NCBI RefSeq assembly: GCF_042956465.1
Contig: NZ_JBIBGL010000030.1
Coordinates: 1-64,000, forward strand
DNA: 64,000 nt
Source: Embleya sp042956465
GTDB taxonomy: Bacteria > Actinomycetota > Actinomycetes > Streptomycetales > Streptomycetaceae
Direction of reading: 5' to 3'
Part shown: in pieces, positions 1-8,822 of the stretch
Numbering within the stretch: the stretch's first letter is position 1
Layout: every line of letters begins with the position of its first letter
Program-made: the position numbers and the translations under genes
Notes under the pieces: generated by a model
What the model was told of the DNA's origin: nothing
Database searches by the model: none
Seen by the model: only the letters and a program-made list of their open reading frames with translations

Positions 1-120
1 GGGCGGGCGGGGTCGGGGGGGCGCGGGGCGGGCGGGGGGGCGCCGCGCGCGCCCCGCTCCGCGCCGGGCGCGGGGGGGGGGGGGGGCGGCGGGGGGGGGG
101 GGGGGGCCCCCCCCCCCCCC
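1..120. repeat. G/C homopolymer-rich low-complexity end
   Basis: The first 120 bases are almost only G and C, with long runs of G around 69-105 followed by a C run to about 120. No coding or regulatory signal is readable. Such a run at the very start of a window most likely marks a contig end or poor base calling rather than biology. Confidence 0.7.
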
Positions 121-159
121 GCGTCCGGTCCGGTGTCGCCCGCGTGAGGGGCGCCGCGC

Positions 160-1305
160 TCAGGGGCCGGTGTGGCCCACGGCTTCCGCGTAGAAGGACC
201 GATCGACGAGTTTGTCCTCCGGCAGCGCGGGCGCCTCGACCACCTTGCCCTCGATGTACATCTTCTGCACCCGGTCGGTCGTGCCGCCGCGGATCTCCCA
301 GTCGACCACCTGCGCGGGCACGGACTTGAGCAGTTCGGGCTTGCTGCCCAGCGTCGTCGCCAACTCCTGGACGAAGGCCGGGTCCTGCTTGTAGTCGCCC
401 GCGAAGTACGTGTTCACGGTGCGGATCAGCGCGCGCAGGAACGCGACGCCGGCGTCCCGGTTCTTGGCCAGGAGGTTTTCCCCGTAGAGCATTCCGCCGA
501 GCGGCTCGCCGACCGGTTGGCCGCCCAGGAAGGTGTACTCGGGCTTGCCCTCGAAGTCCTTCCAGATCGGGTCGAGCAGCCAGGCGGCGTCGATGCCACC
601 GTTCTTGAACGCCTCGGGCACACCCGCGCCGTCCAACTGCTGGAAGGAGACCTCGGTGGGCTTGGTCTTGTGCTGGGCGAGCACGCTCTCGATCGGGTAC
701 ATGATCACCGACGTCTTGCCCACCAGCGTGCCGAAGCGCGCGTTCTTGAGGTCGACCGCGTCCCCGGTCCGGCCGTTCTTGACCCGGGCCCAGACCCCGG
801 TCTTGGACTCGGGAGCAACCGAGTAGTTGCCCGCGACCCACTTGATGTCGAAGCCCTGCTTGACCGCGTTGACCATGCCGGCCTCGGGCGCCGAGTACAG
901 CACGTCCACCTGGCCCTTGGCCAGCAGGGTGATCGCATCGGTGGCCGGCATCTGCTTGAGCTCGACGTCCAGGCCCTCCTTCGCGAACTCGCCCTTGGCG
1001 ATCGCGGTGCGCAGCGGTCCGAGATACTCGGCCGACAACGATCCCGCCGTCACGGTGATCTTCACCCTCTGCGCGAGCGGCTTCGCGGCGGGCGAACCCG
1101 CCGCGCAACGCGCGGGCTTGCGGGTCGGGGCCAGGTCGGCCGGATCGGTCCACGCGTGCTCACATCCCGCGACCGCCTCGATCGCACGCCTGGGCTGCGG
1201 GGTCTTGTCCCGGCCCGAACCGGAGTCGGCGGAGCCGCCGCACCCGGCGAGCAGCGTGGTGCACGCCAACAATGCGGTGGCCGTCAGGAATCCGCGTCTC
1301 GCCAT
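160..1305 (-). CDS. ABC transporter substrate-binding lipoprotein (NMT1/SsuA-like)
   Basis: Solute-binding lipoprotein of an importer in the nitrate/sulfonate/taurine class, 381 aa, anchored outside the membrane. The chosen ATG gives MARRGFLTATALLACTTLLAGC, a signal peptide ending in a lipobox; a longer open frame starting upstream would place basic residues before the signal and is rejected. After a cysteine-containing linker of about 75 residues comes the bilobed NMT1-type domain with the usual aromatic-substrate segment (VLYSAPEAG, then VKQGFDIKWVAGN). It is the last gene of a three-gene operon: ATPase, permease, this protein. The substrate cannot be read from sequence; alkanesulfonates, taurine, nitrate, thiamine precursors and riboflavin are all known for this fold. 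Confidence 0.88.
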   Translation of the reverse strand: MARRGFLTATALLACTTLLAGCGGSADSGSGRDKTPQPRRAIEAVAGCEHAWTDPADLAPTRKPARCAAGSPAAKPLAQRVKITVTAGSLSAEYLGPLRTAIAKGEFAKEGLDVELKQMPATDAITLLAKGQVDVLYSAPEAGMVNAVKQGFDIKWVAGNYSVAPESKTGVWARVKNGRTGDAVDLKNARFGTLVGKTSVIMYPIESVLAQHKTKPTEVSFQQLDGAGVPEAFKNGGIDAAWLLDPIWKDFEGKPEYTFLGGQPVGEPLGGMLYGENLLAKNRDAGVAFLRALIRTVNTYFAGDYKQDPAFVQELATTLGSKPELLKSVPAQVVDWEIRGGTTDRVQKMYIEGKVVEAPALPEDKLVDRSFYAEAVGHTGP

Positions 1306-1389
1306 GATGTGCCTTTCGGAGTCGGTGCGCCGAGGTGTGATCGGGCCCGGTCGCGCACGAGGCGGCCCGGCCAAGGTGGTGACGTCGCG

Positions 1390-2262
1390 TCAGGACTGCC
1401 CGGGACCGCGGTCGCGCGGTGCCCACGGGGTGCACACTCGACCCACGTAGCGGATCAGCTCGGAGAAGAGCACCCCGACGATCGCGACCACGATGATCCC
1501 GACGAACATCGCGCGGTTGTCGAAGAGTTGGCGCGAGTTGAAGATCACGTAGCCCAGGCCCTTGTTGTCGGGCGAGGCGATCCCCTCGGAGGCGATGATG
1601 ACCAGGACCGCGACGCCCGCGGAGATCCGCAGGCCCACCATGACCTGCGGCAGCGACGCGGGCAGCAGCACGTGCCGGAACATCTGCCAGGGACCGGCGC
1701 CGAAGACCGCCCCGGCCTCGCGGTAGCCGTCGGGCACGGCGATGACCGCGGCCATCGTGGCGATCCAGACGAAGAAGAACACCGTCACCGCGACGAGCGC
1801 GATGTGCGGCGCCTCGCCGAGGCCGAACATGGTCATGAAGATCGGCAGGAGCGCGAGCTTGGGCACCACGTACAGGGCGTCCAGGGTGGGTTCGAGCGCG
1901 GCCCGGATCAGCGCGTTGGTGCCCATCAGGAGGCCGACGACGAACCCACCGAACGCGCCGATCGCGTAGCCGGGCAGGACCCGGGCCAGGGTCGCCCACA
2001 CGTCCGGCCACAGCTTGCCGTCGGCGGCATCGGTCCAGCCGTCCGCGACAATGGTCGAGGGTGCGGGGTAGAGCCGGTCGTCGACCCACCCCTGGTTCGC
2101 CGCGAGTTGCCACCACAACAGGAGCAGCACGGGAACGGCCACGGCCAGGCCGATCTCCACGAGTCGGCGTCGCGTCCGCGCCCGGCCGGGGTCGCGCTCG
2201 GCGGCGCCCGGCTCACGGACCAGCACCCGGATCGGCGCGTTGTCCTTCACGGTGACCGTCAC
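1390..2262 (-). CDS. ABC transporter permease (SsuC/TauC-like)
   Basis: Membrane permease of the same importer, 290 aa, BPD_transp_1 family. The protein shows a short cytoplasmic N-terminus, a first membrane helix (LAVAVPVLLLLWWQLAA), a periplasmic stretch, then five further helices. The EAA loop that docks the ATPase is visible as GYREAGAVFGAGPWQMFRHV followed by LLPASLP. The GTG start lies seven bases after an AAGGAGGAG ribosome site and overlaps the stop of the upstream ATPase gene in a GTGA, so the two are very probably translationally coupled. The gap to the binding protein is 84 bp. Confidence 0.9.
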   Translation of the reverse strand: MTVTVKDNAPIRVLVREPGAAERDPGRARTRRRLVEIGLAVAVPVLLLLWWQLAANQGWVDDRLYPAPSTIVADGWTDAADGKLWPDVWATLARVLPGYAIGAFGGFVVGLLMGTNALIRAALEPTLDALYVVPKLALLPIFMTMFGLGEAPHIALVAVTVFFFVWIATMAAVIAVPDGYREAGAVFGAGPWQMFRHVLLPASLPQVMVGLRISAGVAVLVIIASEGIASPDNKGLGYVIFNSRQLFDNRAMFVGIIVVAIVGVLFSELIRYVGRVCTPWAPRDRGPGQS

Positions 2263-3158
2263 GACGCGACCTCCTCCTTGTCCTTCTTCCGTCTGTCGCC
2301 CTGCTCCGGGTCCTGCTCCGGGCCCGTTTCCCGCGCCCGATCCGTTTCCTGCTCCTGCGTGGACGCCTGCTCGACCTCGCCGCGCAGCAGTTCCCACAGT
2401 TCGGCCTGCATCGCGGCGAACTCCGGTGACCTGCGCACCTCTCCGGTGCGCGGGCGGGCGAACGGCGGTACCCGCTCGGCGATCAGTCGTCCCGGGCGGG
2501 CGGACATCACCAGCACGCGGTCGCCCAGGACCAGCGCCTCCTCCAGGCTGTGCGTCACGAACAGGACGGTGCGCCGGTCCGCCTGGCAGATCTCCAGGAG
2601 CTCGTCCTGCAGGATCGTTCGCAACTGCGCGTCCAGGGCCGCGAACGGTTCGTCCATGAGCAGGATCTCCGGCTCGACCGCGAGCGCGCGGGCGATCGAT
2701 ACGCGCTGCTGCATCCCGCCGGACAGGGCCGCGGGATAGCGGTCGGCGAAGTCGGCGAGGCCGAGTCGACCCAACCAGTCGCGCGCTCGTGCGTCCGCCT
2801 CCTTGCGCGGCACCCGGCGCAGGTCCAGGCCGAACCGGACGTTGGCCAGTACCGTCTTCCACGGGCTGATGCCGTAGTTCTGGAACACCATCGCGGCCGG
2901 GTGCGGGGTCGTCGCCGTCACCTCGACCCGGCCGGCCGTCGGCTTGACCAGGCCGGCCACGATCCGCAGGAACGTGGACTTGCCACACCCGGACGGGCCG
3001 ACGATGCAGCAGAACTCTCCCGCGCCGACGTCCAGATCGAGGGGGCCGAGTGCGTGCACCCGGCTCGCGCCGCGACCGAACCGGCGTTCGATCCCCACGG
3101 CTCGGATCCCGCCGGCCTGCGCGGCCGGTTCGGGCAGCTCCTGGCTCACGTGTCTCAC
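2259..3158 (-). CDS. ABC transporter ATP-binding protein (SsuB/TauB-like)
   Basis: Cytoplasmic ATPase of the importer, 299 aa. Walker A (GPSGCGKST), Q-loop (MVFQNYGISPW), signature (LSGGMQQRVSIARAL), Walker B (EILLMDEPFAALD) and H-loop (TVLFVTHSLEEA) are all present, in the order of the nitrate/sulfonate/taurine subfamily. I chose the GTG at 3158, which has GGAG seven bases upstream; a second GTG nine bases further in is equally possible, and an earlier ATG at 3251 has no ribosome site. The C-terminal 35 residues are rich in charged amino acids and unusual in length. First gene of the operon; the promoter should lie in the 377 bp upstream. Confidence 0.92.
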   Translation of the reverse strand: MRHVSQELPEPAAQAGGIRAVGIERRFGRGASRVHALGPLDLDVGAGEFCCIVGPSGCGKSTFLRIVAGLVKPTAGRVEVTATTPHPAAMVFQNYGISPWKTVLANVRFGLDLRRVPRKEADARARDWLGRLGLADFADRYPAALSGGMQQRVSIARALAVEPEILLMDEPFAALDAQLRTILQDELLEICQADRRTVLFVTHSLEEALVLGDRVLVMSARPGRLIAERVPPFARPRTGEVRRSPEFAAMQAELWELLRGEVEQASTQEQETDRARETGPEQDPEQGDRRKKDKEEVAS

Positions 3159-3535
3159 CCCTGAACTCCGTGCGATCCGTCGATCCGTGCGTCCAGTGCA
3201 CGTATGCGTGCGCGTTCGAGCACACCCGGTGTCTCCACCGGAGTCGATCATTCCGTTCGACCGGCGTGACGATATGACGATGCGTCAGATTTCACAATCG
3301 ATCGCATCGACAAGACGACATCGATCATGAACCGGCCCACCACGCACGGGCGTACGTCCCGGCCGTGTCGCGGGTGAGCCGGTGTCCGAAGGCGACGTCG
3401 CGTGCCGACGACGCGAGCGACGCGGCAGGTGACCCGGGTGCCGACGCACCGGGCACCCGGGGCGGACCAACGTGACGGGTATGGCGAACCATGCAGAGGT
3501 ACGTACGCGATGCGCGACTTCGCGTCGTGTCGTGA
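3159..3535. other. Intergenic region upstream of the ABC operon
   Basis: No convincing gene. The part 3260-3330 is clearly less GC-rich than its surroundings and is the likely promoter region of the minus-strand importer operon. I could not fix -35/-10 boxes with confidence. Confidence 0.4.
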
Positions 3536-4231
3536 TCAAACCTCGTGCCGGTGACGCGGGAGGTAGGGGCCGAAGTGGTCGGCGACGATGTCCGCGATCG
3601 CGGCGGCATCGCGGGATCCGTCGACTTCGATCACGCGGATGCCGAGCCGGTGGGCGGTGCGGACGGCGTCCTCGGCGACGAGGCGATCCCGGGCGAGGCG
3701 GTTGGCCTGGGCTCGGACCGGATCGCTGACGCGGTGCCCGAGCGAGGCGGCTCGGGGAAGTTCGCGGAGCTGGTGTCGGCGGAACTCCGGCGTGGGCACC
3801 ATCACGACCATCCGGCGCGGTGAGTCGACGAGCGGCGCGACGAGTTCGGGACGGAGCCCCCAGCCCTCGGCGATGATCGGGTGGCCCGAGACGAGTGCGC
3901 GCAGGTCGTCCAGGGCCCACTCGAACCGGTCCGGGAAGCCGGCCAGGGTTTCGGTGGCCATCTCCTCCGGGGTGGGATGGACCCACACCTTGTCCGGGTC
4001 GGTCTCGGCGGGAGGCTCGCCGCGGCGGACGCGACGGGCGATTCGGCGATCGTTGTGAGCGCGCGCGTCGTGGTGGTCGTAGTGATAGACGGTGACGCAG
4101 TGCCGGACGGCCAGGAGTCGGGCCACGGTCGATTTCCCGGCCCACTGGCCGCCGCCGATCCACAACGCCCGGCGCAAAGTCCCGAAGGGGTCCCGGACTT
4201 CGCCGTCCGCAGGGGGGTTGTGGCCGGTCAC
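3536..4231 (-). CDS. P-loop kinase-like protein
   Basis: A 231-aa P-loop NTPase of unknown substrate. Residues about 18-35 carry a Walker A motif (IGGGQWAGKSTVAR) after a beta strand, followed by a strand ending in YHYDHHD, as in nucleoside, shikimate and gluconate kinases where an acidic residue binds the substrate. Further on, HPIIAEGWGLRP resembles the second strand of such kinases, and ANRLARDRLVAEDAVRTA an arginine-rich lid. The GTG start is preceded by AGGAGGACAGCAG, a strong ribosome site. It stands alone between the ABC operon and a membrane protein gene. Substrate assignment is not possible from sequence. Confidence 0.75.
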   Translation of the reverse strand: MTGHNPPADGEVRDPFGTLRRALWIGGGQWAGKSTVARLLAVRHCVTVYHYDHHDARAHNDRRIARRVRRGEPPAETDPDKVWVHPTPEEMATETLAGFPDRFEWALDDLRALVSGHPIIAEGWGLRPELVAPLVDSPRRMVVMVPTPEFRRHQLRELPRAASLGHRVSDPVRAQANRLARDRLVAEDAVRTAHRLGIRVIEVDGSRDAAAIADIVADHFGPYLPRHRHEV

Positions 4232-4338
4232 CTGCTGTCCTCCTGCCCCCAACGCCGTGCGCACGCCGCGTTCACGGCGCTTGATCCACCCCGAACGCGA
4301 CGAGTCGGCCCGTCGGGGTGGTCGCGCCGGGCTTGCGG

Positions 4339-4923
4339 TCACTCCCAGACGGTGGTTTCGAACGTGATCGCCTTGCGGGTGGGCACGCTGGTGACGCGCA
4401 GGTAGGCGGTGTGGCCCTCGTCGGTCTGGAGGCATACGCGCATGCCCTGGGCCAGGGGGCCGCTCGTGTAGGTGCCGCGCTTGGTGATGGCCTGGTTGCA
4501 ATCGTCCCGGGTCGGGTCGGGGCCTTGGGGCGGCGCGATCGCTACGACGTTGCCCGAGCGGGGCGGGCCGAGCGACAGGTCCGGGAGGTTGAACCCCACC
4601 GTCGCGTCGGTGCCCTTTCCCGACGGTTGGGGAGTCGGCGAAGGGCTGTCCAGGTCGATGTAGTCGGCGGCGTCGGTCAGCGTGATGCGTACCGGCCCGG
4701 CCAGCACCTTCGCGGGTCCGCTCGCAGCCGACGAGGCCGTGGGGTCGGACGCGGGTGCCGGGTTCCGGCCACCGGTGGAGGCGGGCGCCGAGGCAGCGGT
4801 GTTCGTCGACGGCGACTCGTCGTCGGAATCCGAGTTCGTGGCGAGCTGGATCGAGACCACGATCCCCACGACGGGGATCACGATCCCCACGACCCACCAG
4901 GCCCATTTCGGCTGATCGCTCAC
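4339..4923 (-). CDS. Membrane-anchored protein of unknown function
   Basis: A 194-aa protein with a short cytoplasmic start (VSDQPKWAWW), one membrane helix (VVGIVIPVVGIVVSIQLA), a Ser/Thr/Ala/Pro-rich linker of about 50 residues, and an extracellular domain of about 120 residues with two cysteines (DDCNQAI and MRVCLQT) that could form a disulfide. The GTG at 4923 sits five bases after GGGGGAG and is preferred to an ATG 21 bases upstream. The domain ends in a sequence (AYLRVTSVPTRKAITFETTVW) typical of streptomycete exported proteins that sense or bind something outside the cell, but I do not recognise the family. Confidence 0.7.
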   Translation of the reverse strand: MSDQPKWAWWVVGIVIPVVGIVVSIQLATNSDSDDESPSTNTAASAPASTGGRNPAPASDPTASSAASGPAKVLAGPVRITLTDAADYIDLDSPSPTPQPSGKGTDATVGFNLPDLSLGPPRSGNVVAIAPPQGPDPTRDDCNQAITKRGTYTSGPLAQGMRVCLQTDEGHTAYLRVTSVPTRKAITFETTVWE

Positions 4924-5134
4924 AACGCTCCCCCGCAGGTACATCGTTCAGGTCCGGGGCGAGACTACCAACGACCCCGGGCCGGCGAACCGGTCTCGGG
5001 TAACGTCGGCATTGCGATCGGCGAGGCTTGCGGGGAAGCCCTTCCCGTCCCTCGAGCGGCGACGGCCCGAGGATCGCACAGCCGTGACAGGCCCTGCGCC
5101 GGGCAGGGCGGACATGGCGGCGACCCGGGTTTCT

Positions 5135-5575
5135 TCAGTCGCCTTCGTTGTTGAAGTAGGGCACCTTGAGTTTCGTCCAGGACGCCAGGCCCGGAATGCC
5201 GTCCGCGTCCGAACCCCGGTAGCCGAGCTTGCGCTGCCACATCGCGTAGGACTCCCGGGCGGTCTTCGTCCACAGCGACGTCGGTCCCTCCGGAGGAAGC
5301 CAGGCCGAGCAGTCCTCTTGGACCAGGCGGATCCCCATCGACATGATGATCCGGTGGTCCTGCGTACTCGTGAAAAAGCCCGCACCGGGGAACGGTACGT
5401 AGCTCTCGCTCGGATTCGGTTCGGCGACGAGCAGGTCCAGCCCGATCGGGATGCGATCTCGATCGGCGATGTGGTTCCACTCGACGAGTCGTTCGACGGT
5501 GGTCCCGAACCTTGCGGCTATCGCGGAGAGTGTGTCGCCCTTGACAACTGTGTAATGCGTGGCGTGTGTCTTCAT
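5135..5575 (-). CDS. LysM and peptidoglycan-binding domain protein
   Basis: A 146-aa protein without signal peptide. Residues 7-50 form a LysM domain (YTVVKGDTLSAIAARFGTTV, then a second helix with WNHIADRDRIPIG). Residues 60-146 resemble the peptidoglycan-binding modules found at the ends of actinophage lysins, with SYAMWQRKLGYRGSDADG and PGLASWTKLKVP. LysM binds GlcNAc-containing polymers. The lack of an export signal suggests either a phage-derived lysis remnant, release by non-classical means, or a reagent-like cytoplasmic role. No catalytic domain is present. Confidence 0.78.
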   Translation of the reverse strand: MKTHATHYTVVKGDTLSAIAARFGTTVERLVEWNHIADRDRIPIGLDLLVAEPNPSESYVPFPGAGFFTSTQDHRIIMSMGIRLVQEDCSAWLPPEGPTSLWTKTARESYAMWQRKLGYRGSDADGIPGLASWTKLKVPYFNNEGD

Positions 5576-5949
5576 ATTTCCACGCTAGATCAGGCGGATT
5601 CATCGTGCGCGGTGACGATTCATCCGGTTCGGGAGGCTCGGCCGGCGGGTGAGGGCGGATCGGCTGCGGATGTCGGATCGTGCCGCGGCCCGAGGGCGCG
5701 TCACGTTGCGCCGGGCCGTGCCGAACAGGCATTGGCGTCGGCGTGCGACGGGGCCGTGGCGCCCACGGGCCACGGCCCCTCGGCGGTCACCGCGATGGTT
5801 GCGGTGTCGCCGCTGTCGTCGGTCGACGGCGAGTGTTTTATGAAGCCCCGACTCCCGGACCGCCGGCGATGACAGGGGTCACGGCTGCGGTGTCGGTCTG
5901 TTGAAGTAGCCTTCCGGCCACCGCACACCGACTGGGAGGACCAAGCGAG
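5576..5949. other. Intergenic region before the DUF4246 gene
   Basis: About 370 bp between divergent genes with no supported gene. It must hold promoters for both the LysM gene (minus) and the DUF4246 gene (plus); a GGGAGGA ribosome site precedes the TTG at 5950. No clear operator was seen. Confidence 0.35.
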
Positions 5950-7458
5950 TTGACCGGCCTGTCTGCTTTCCCGCTGCCCTTTCGAGCTTCCCGTTCCATA
6001 TCGTTCGCGCCACTGCGAACGCTGCGGGAACTTCAGATGATGCAGTGCAGCGCACACATTCGGGCGAAGCCGGGGTGGTTCGACAAGATGAACGACGCCG
6101 ACATCGTCGGTAGGTGGACGCAGGAGGCGCTCGCCCAGGGCCTCACCGAGGCGCAAGTTCGTTACGTGCTTGCCGAACTCGCGCACTACGCCGCGCTGCG
6201 GGAGGAACGAACCGGCGTCGAGGTGTCCGCCGTCGACGGGGTGTGGCAGTCGGACACACTGATCGACGACAAGCTCCGATCCCGGCTGCGCGAGGCGGTT
6301 CGGGTTCTCGAACAGGTCCCCGAAGCGGAACAGGACTGGCATCCCGGATCCGACAACCAGGTCCTGGATCTGGTCCATCCCTCACTGTTCTGCCTGGTGA
6401 GAGAGGTGAGCGGCGGACCCGAGCGGGCTTGGCGGAACCCGACGGACCGCTGGTCGAAGTACGAGGTCTCGGAGAAATTCCAGTGGCTACCCACGGACGT
6501 CGACGTCAGTGACGACGGCGATGTCGTCTTCCGCTCGTACGTCAACAACGTCCACCCCGAGGCCCATCGCGAACTGGCCTCCGTCCTGCCGGACTTGTTC
6601 GCGCGCATGCGCCCGCTGCTGGAGAACGTGCTCACCGATCTGCGCCATCCGCGGCCCCTGCGGATCGAGGCCGATCCCTACGGGTGGTACGACTCCGAGC
6701 CGGAGTATCCGTACAGAGCCTCCTACAGTGACGATGGGGCCTACACAGAAGCCCACCGGGCATGGGAAGCGGCCCATGAAGACTGGTGGGAAAACCGTCG
6801 TCCGGTCGTCCCGGACGCCCCGGCGTTCACCCCGCCCGAGTTGCCCGACGAATCCGCCCGAGTCGACCTGCGCGGCCGCCGTCTCCAGGTCATCGTCAAG
6901 CTCGCCACCATTCATCTCACCCCGGACAAGCCCGAGTACCCGGGCGGTTCCTGGCATGTCGAGGGGATGATGAACGAGCGGATCGTCTCGACCGGCATCT
7001 ACTACTGGGACAGCGAGAACATCACCGAAAGCAGCCTGGGTTTCCGGGCGGCACTCGACGACCCGAACTACGAACAGAACGACGACGACGGCCTGCGTGA
7101 GGTCTACGGGCTGGAGGACGAAGACGCACTGAATCAGATGCTGGGATCGACATCGACCCCGGCGGGTCGCTGCCTGGCGTTCCCGAACATCCTGCAACAC
7201 CGCGTGGGCCCGTTCCGCCTCATGGACCCCACCCGCCCGGGGCATCGCAAAATTCTCGCGTTCTTCCTGGTCGACCCGTCGGAAACGATCGTCTCGACAT
7301 CCGATGTGCCACCGCAACAACCATGGTCCGACACCTCGACCATGACGCTTGAACAGGCCAGGAACCACCGCGAACAACTCATGCGGGAACGCAAGTTCTT
7401 CGTCGACGAACACAACGAGCAGGTGTACGAACGAGAATTCTCCCTCTGCGAGCACTGA
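5950..7458 (+). CDS. DUF4246 family protein
   Basis: A 502-aa protein of the DUF4246 family, common in fungi and scattered in actinomycetes. The N-terminus has the family pattern: FPLPFRA near residue 7, then TLRELQMM, KPGWFDKMNDADIVGRWTQE. The C-terminal half has the core GGSWHVEGMMNERIVSTGIYYWD and, 90 residues later, LQHRVGPFRLMDPTRPGHRK, whose His/Glu/His/Arg spacing resembles an iron- and 2-oxoglutarate-binding jelly roll (inference from motif, not established for the family). The TTG start has GGGAGGA nine bases upstream and includes the conserved N-terminal block, which supports it over later ATGs. It is a single-gene unit. Confidence 0.85.
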   Translation: MTGLSAFPLPFRASRSISFAPLRTLRELQMMQCSAHIRAKPGWFDKMNDADIVGRWTQEALAQGLTEAQVRYVLAELAHYAALREERTGVEVSAVDGVWQSDTLIDDKLRSRLREAVRVLEQVPEAEQDWHPGSDNQVLDLVHPSLFCLVREVSGGPERAWRNPTDRWSKYEVSEKFQWLPTDVDVSDDGDVVFRSYVNNVHPEAHRELASVLPDLFARMRPLLENVLTDLRHPRPLRIEADPYGWYDSEPEYPYRASYSDDGAYTEAHRAWEAAHEDWWENRRPVVPDAPAFTPPELPDESARVDLRGRRLQVIVKLATIHLTPDKPEYPGGSWHVEGMMNERIVSTGIYYWDSENITESSLGFRAALDDPNYEQNDDDGLREVYGLEDEDALNQMLGSTSTPAGRCLAFPNILQHRVGPFRLMDPTRPGHRKILAFFLVDPSETIVSTSDVPPQQPWSDTSTMTLEQARNHREQLMRERKFFVDEHNEQVYEREFSLCEH

Positions 7459-7509
7459 ACCTTATCCATCCGGAAAGGTGCAGGCAGCCCTCCTCGTCAG
7501 GAGTGGGGT

Positions 7510-8304
7510 TCAACCGCGCTGCGCCGCCGTGACCTTGTCGGTTTGTGCCTTGAAGACGGCCGGTGGGACCTCCTTTTCGGCGTTCTGCGAGGCACCCTGC
7601 ACGATGACGGAGCCGGCGCGCGTCGTGGTCATGGCGGCGCTGAGGCCGATGTCGGAAGAGACCTTGAAGGCGAGGCTTTCGTCGCCGAAGTTCGGGGTCG
7701 GCAGCGGCGTCACGTGGTAGGTCAGCGTGCTATAGCGGAAGGTGCCGCACGAGGGGAGAGCCGCCTTCGCGTCCTTCAACAGCTTCTCGGCCACGCCCGG
7801 TTGATACGAGGCGAGGGAGAACGCGTACTGCGACTCCGCCGCGCCCGGCGGGGTCAGCTCGCCGCTGATGTGTGCGACGGAGGGACCGGTCACGCCGCCT
7901 CCGCCCATCAGGTCCATGACGGGTTGGCAGGCCGGCTTGTCGACCGTCGACGCGTCCGGATCCTCGGTTTCCGGCGTCGTCACCCGCCAGCCGGTCGACG
8001 GGAGATCGGCGGCGACCACGAATGCGGCCTTGAGCTGCGCCGCGCTGAGCGTCTTGGCTGCCGACCCCTTGCCATCCGACGGTCGGGACGTGCCGCTGCC
8101 GGACGGCGCGGGGGCACCCGACCCGGATGTCTGCGGGGATCCGGACGCACTGGTCGAGGATCCGGTCGTGGCACCGTTCGTCGGCGAACCGGTCGTGCCG
8201 TCCGCGTTGTTGCCGGAGCTGCCGGAGTCGTCGGAACAAGCGACGGCGAACAGCAGCAGCGGGGCCACCGCCACCATGGTCAATCGTGTACGTGTGGAGC
8301 GCAT
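7510..8304 (-). CDS. Exported lipoprotein of unknown function
   Basis: A 264-aa lipoprotein: MRSTRTRLTMVAVAPLLLF followed by the lipobox AVAC. Residues about 22-85 are a low-complexity Gly/Ser/Thr/Pro linker. The folded part begins at TLSAAQLKAAFVVAADLP, a pattern shared by many streptomycete lipoproteins that resemble LpqN/PknH sensor domains, and has two cysteines (KPACQPV and LPSCGTF). A GGAGAG ribosome site precedes the ATG. It is convergent with the DUF4246 gene, only 51 bp apart. The role is probably at the cell surface; ligand unknown. Confidence 0.78.
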   Translation of the reverse strand: MRSTRTRLTMVAVAPLLLFAVACSDDSGSSGNNADGTTGSPTNGATTGSSTSASGSPQTSGSGAPAPSGSGTSRPSDGKGSAAKTLSAAQLKAAFVVAADLPSTGWRVTTPETEDPDASTVDKPACQPVMDLMGGGGVTGPSVAHISGELTPPGAAESQYAFSLASYQPGVAEKLLKDAKAALPSCGTFRYSTLTYHVTPLPTPNFGDESLAFKVSSDIGLSAAMTTTRAGSVIVQGASQNAEKEVPPAVFKAQTDKVTAAQRG

Positions 8305-8764
8305 GAGTTTTCGTCTCTCCGTGAGCGGCGTACCGGGACCAGGCATGCCAGACGATACGTGTGTCGCAGTGACGTGTCGGGGGAGTGGCGCTTCGACCTG
8401 CGGTGGAGCACCGATGCGGGTGTGCGGGTGCGCGGATGCCCTTTCGCTCGATGGGTATCGGTGAGCTCCGGGCGAGGAGATTGTCCTACGCGTGCATGCG
8501 CATGCGCGCACCCTCGCGCAATCGGGACAGGCGGAACCGGTGGGAACGCATCGCGTGTCCACGCGCCTTCCGGGCGGCGACAGCGCAGTGGACCGGGGAG
8601 GGCCGGCATCGATCGGGTTCGATGGGCTACGTTGGGCGGCGATGACTACCGGGACGGCATTGCGCCACACACGGATTGGTGACCCGGCGCTCCGCTGAGC
8701 GCCGTACGGGCCGGTGCCGGCCCGTTGTCGGATCGAAGGTCCGCCGCTGCCGCGCGGGCTCCGC
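8305..8764. other. Intergenic region, no supported gene
   Basis: About 460 bp between two divergent genes. Open frames here have no ribosome site, domain or consistent composition. A GC-rich alternating stretch (cgtgcatgcgcatgcgcgc, about 8489-8508) could extrude but has no obvious role. Confidence 0.35.
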
Positions 8765-8817
8765 CTCCTGTCGTGTCGATCGTTGATCACAGCTCGACAC
8801 GTCAACCACGACAGGAG
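8765..8817 (+). promoter_or_regulatory. Leader with mutually exclusive hairpins over the ribosome site
   Basis: Just upstream of the dienelactone hydrolase gene, CTCCTGTCGTG (8765-8775) is perfectly complementary to CACGACAGGAG (8807-8817), which contains the Shine-Dalgarno CAGGAG. A second perfect pair, CGTGTCGA (8772-8779) with TCGACACG (8794-8801), shares four bases with the first, so the two helices compete. In RNA one would hide the ribosome site and the other would expose it. The pairing is seen directly; regulation is inference. Confidence 0.5.
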
Positions 8818-8822
8818 AACTC

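Noticed and set aside
172..2739. Very long plus-strand open frame (855 codons) opposite the ABC operon
   Set aside because: It is the complement of three well-supported genes and has no domain or ribosome site; high GC makes such antisense frames common.
5135..5575. LysM gene as part of a prophage or phage-tail-like cluster
   Set aside because: No neighbouring tail, holin or amidase genes; the single gene alone does not support a prophage.
8489..8508. Alternating purine-pyrimidine stretch as possible Z-DNA site
   Set aside because: Short and common in GC-rich DNA; no supporting context.
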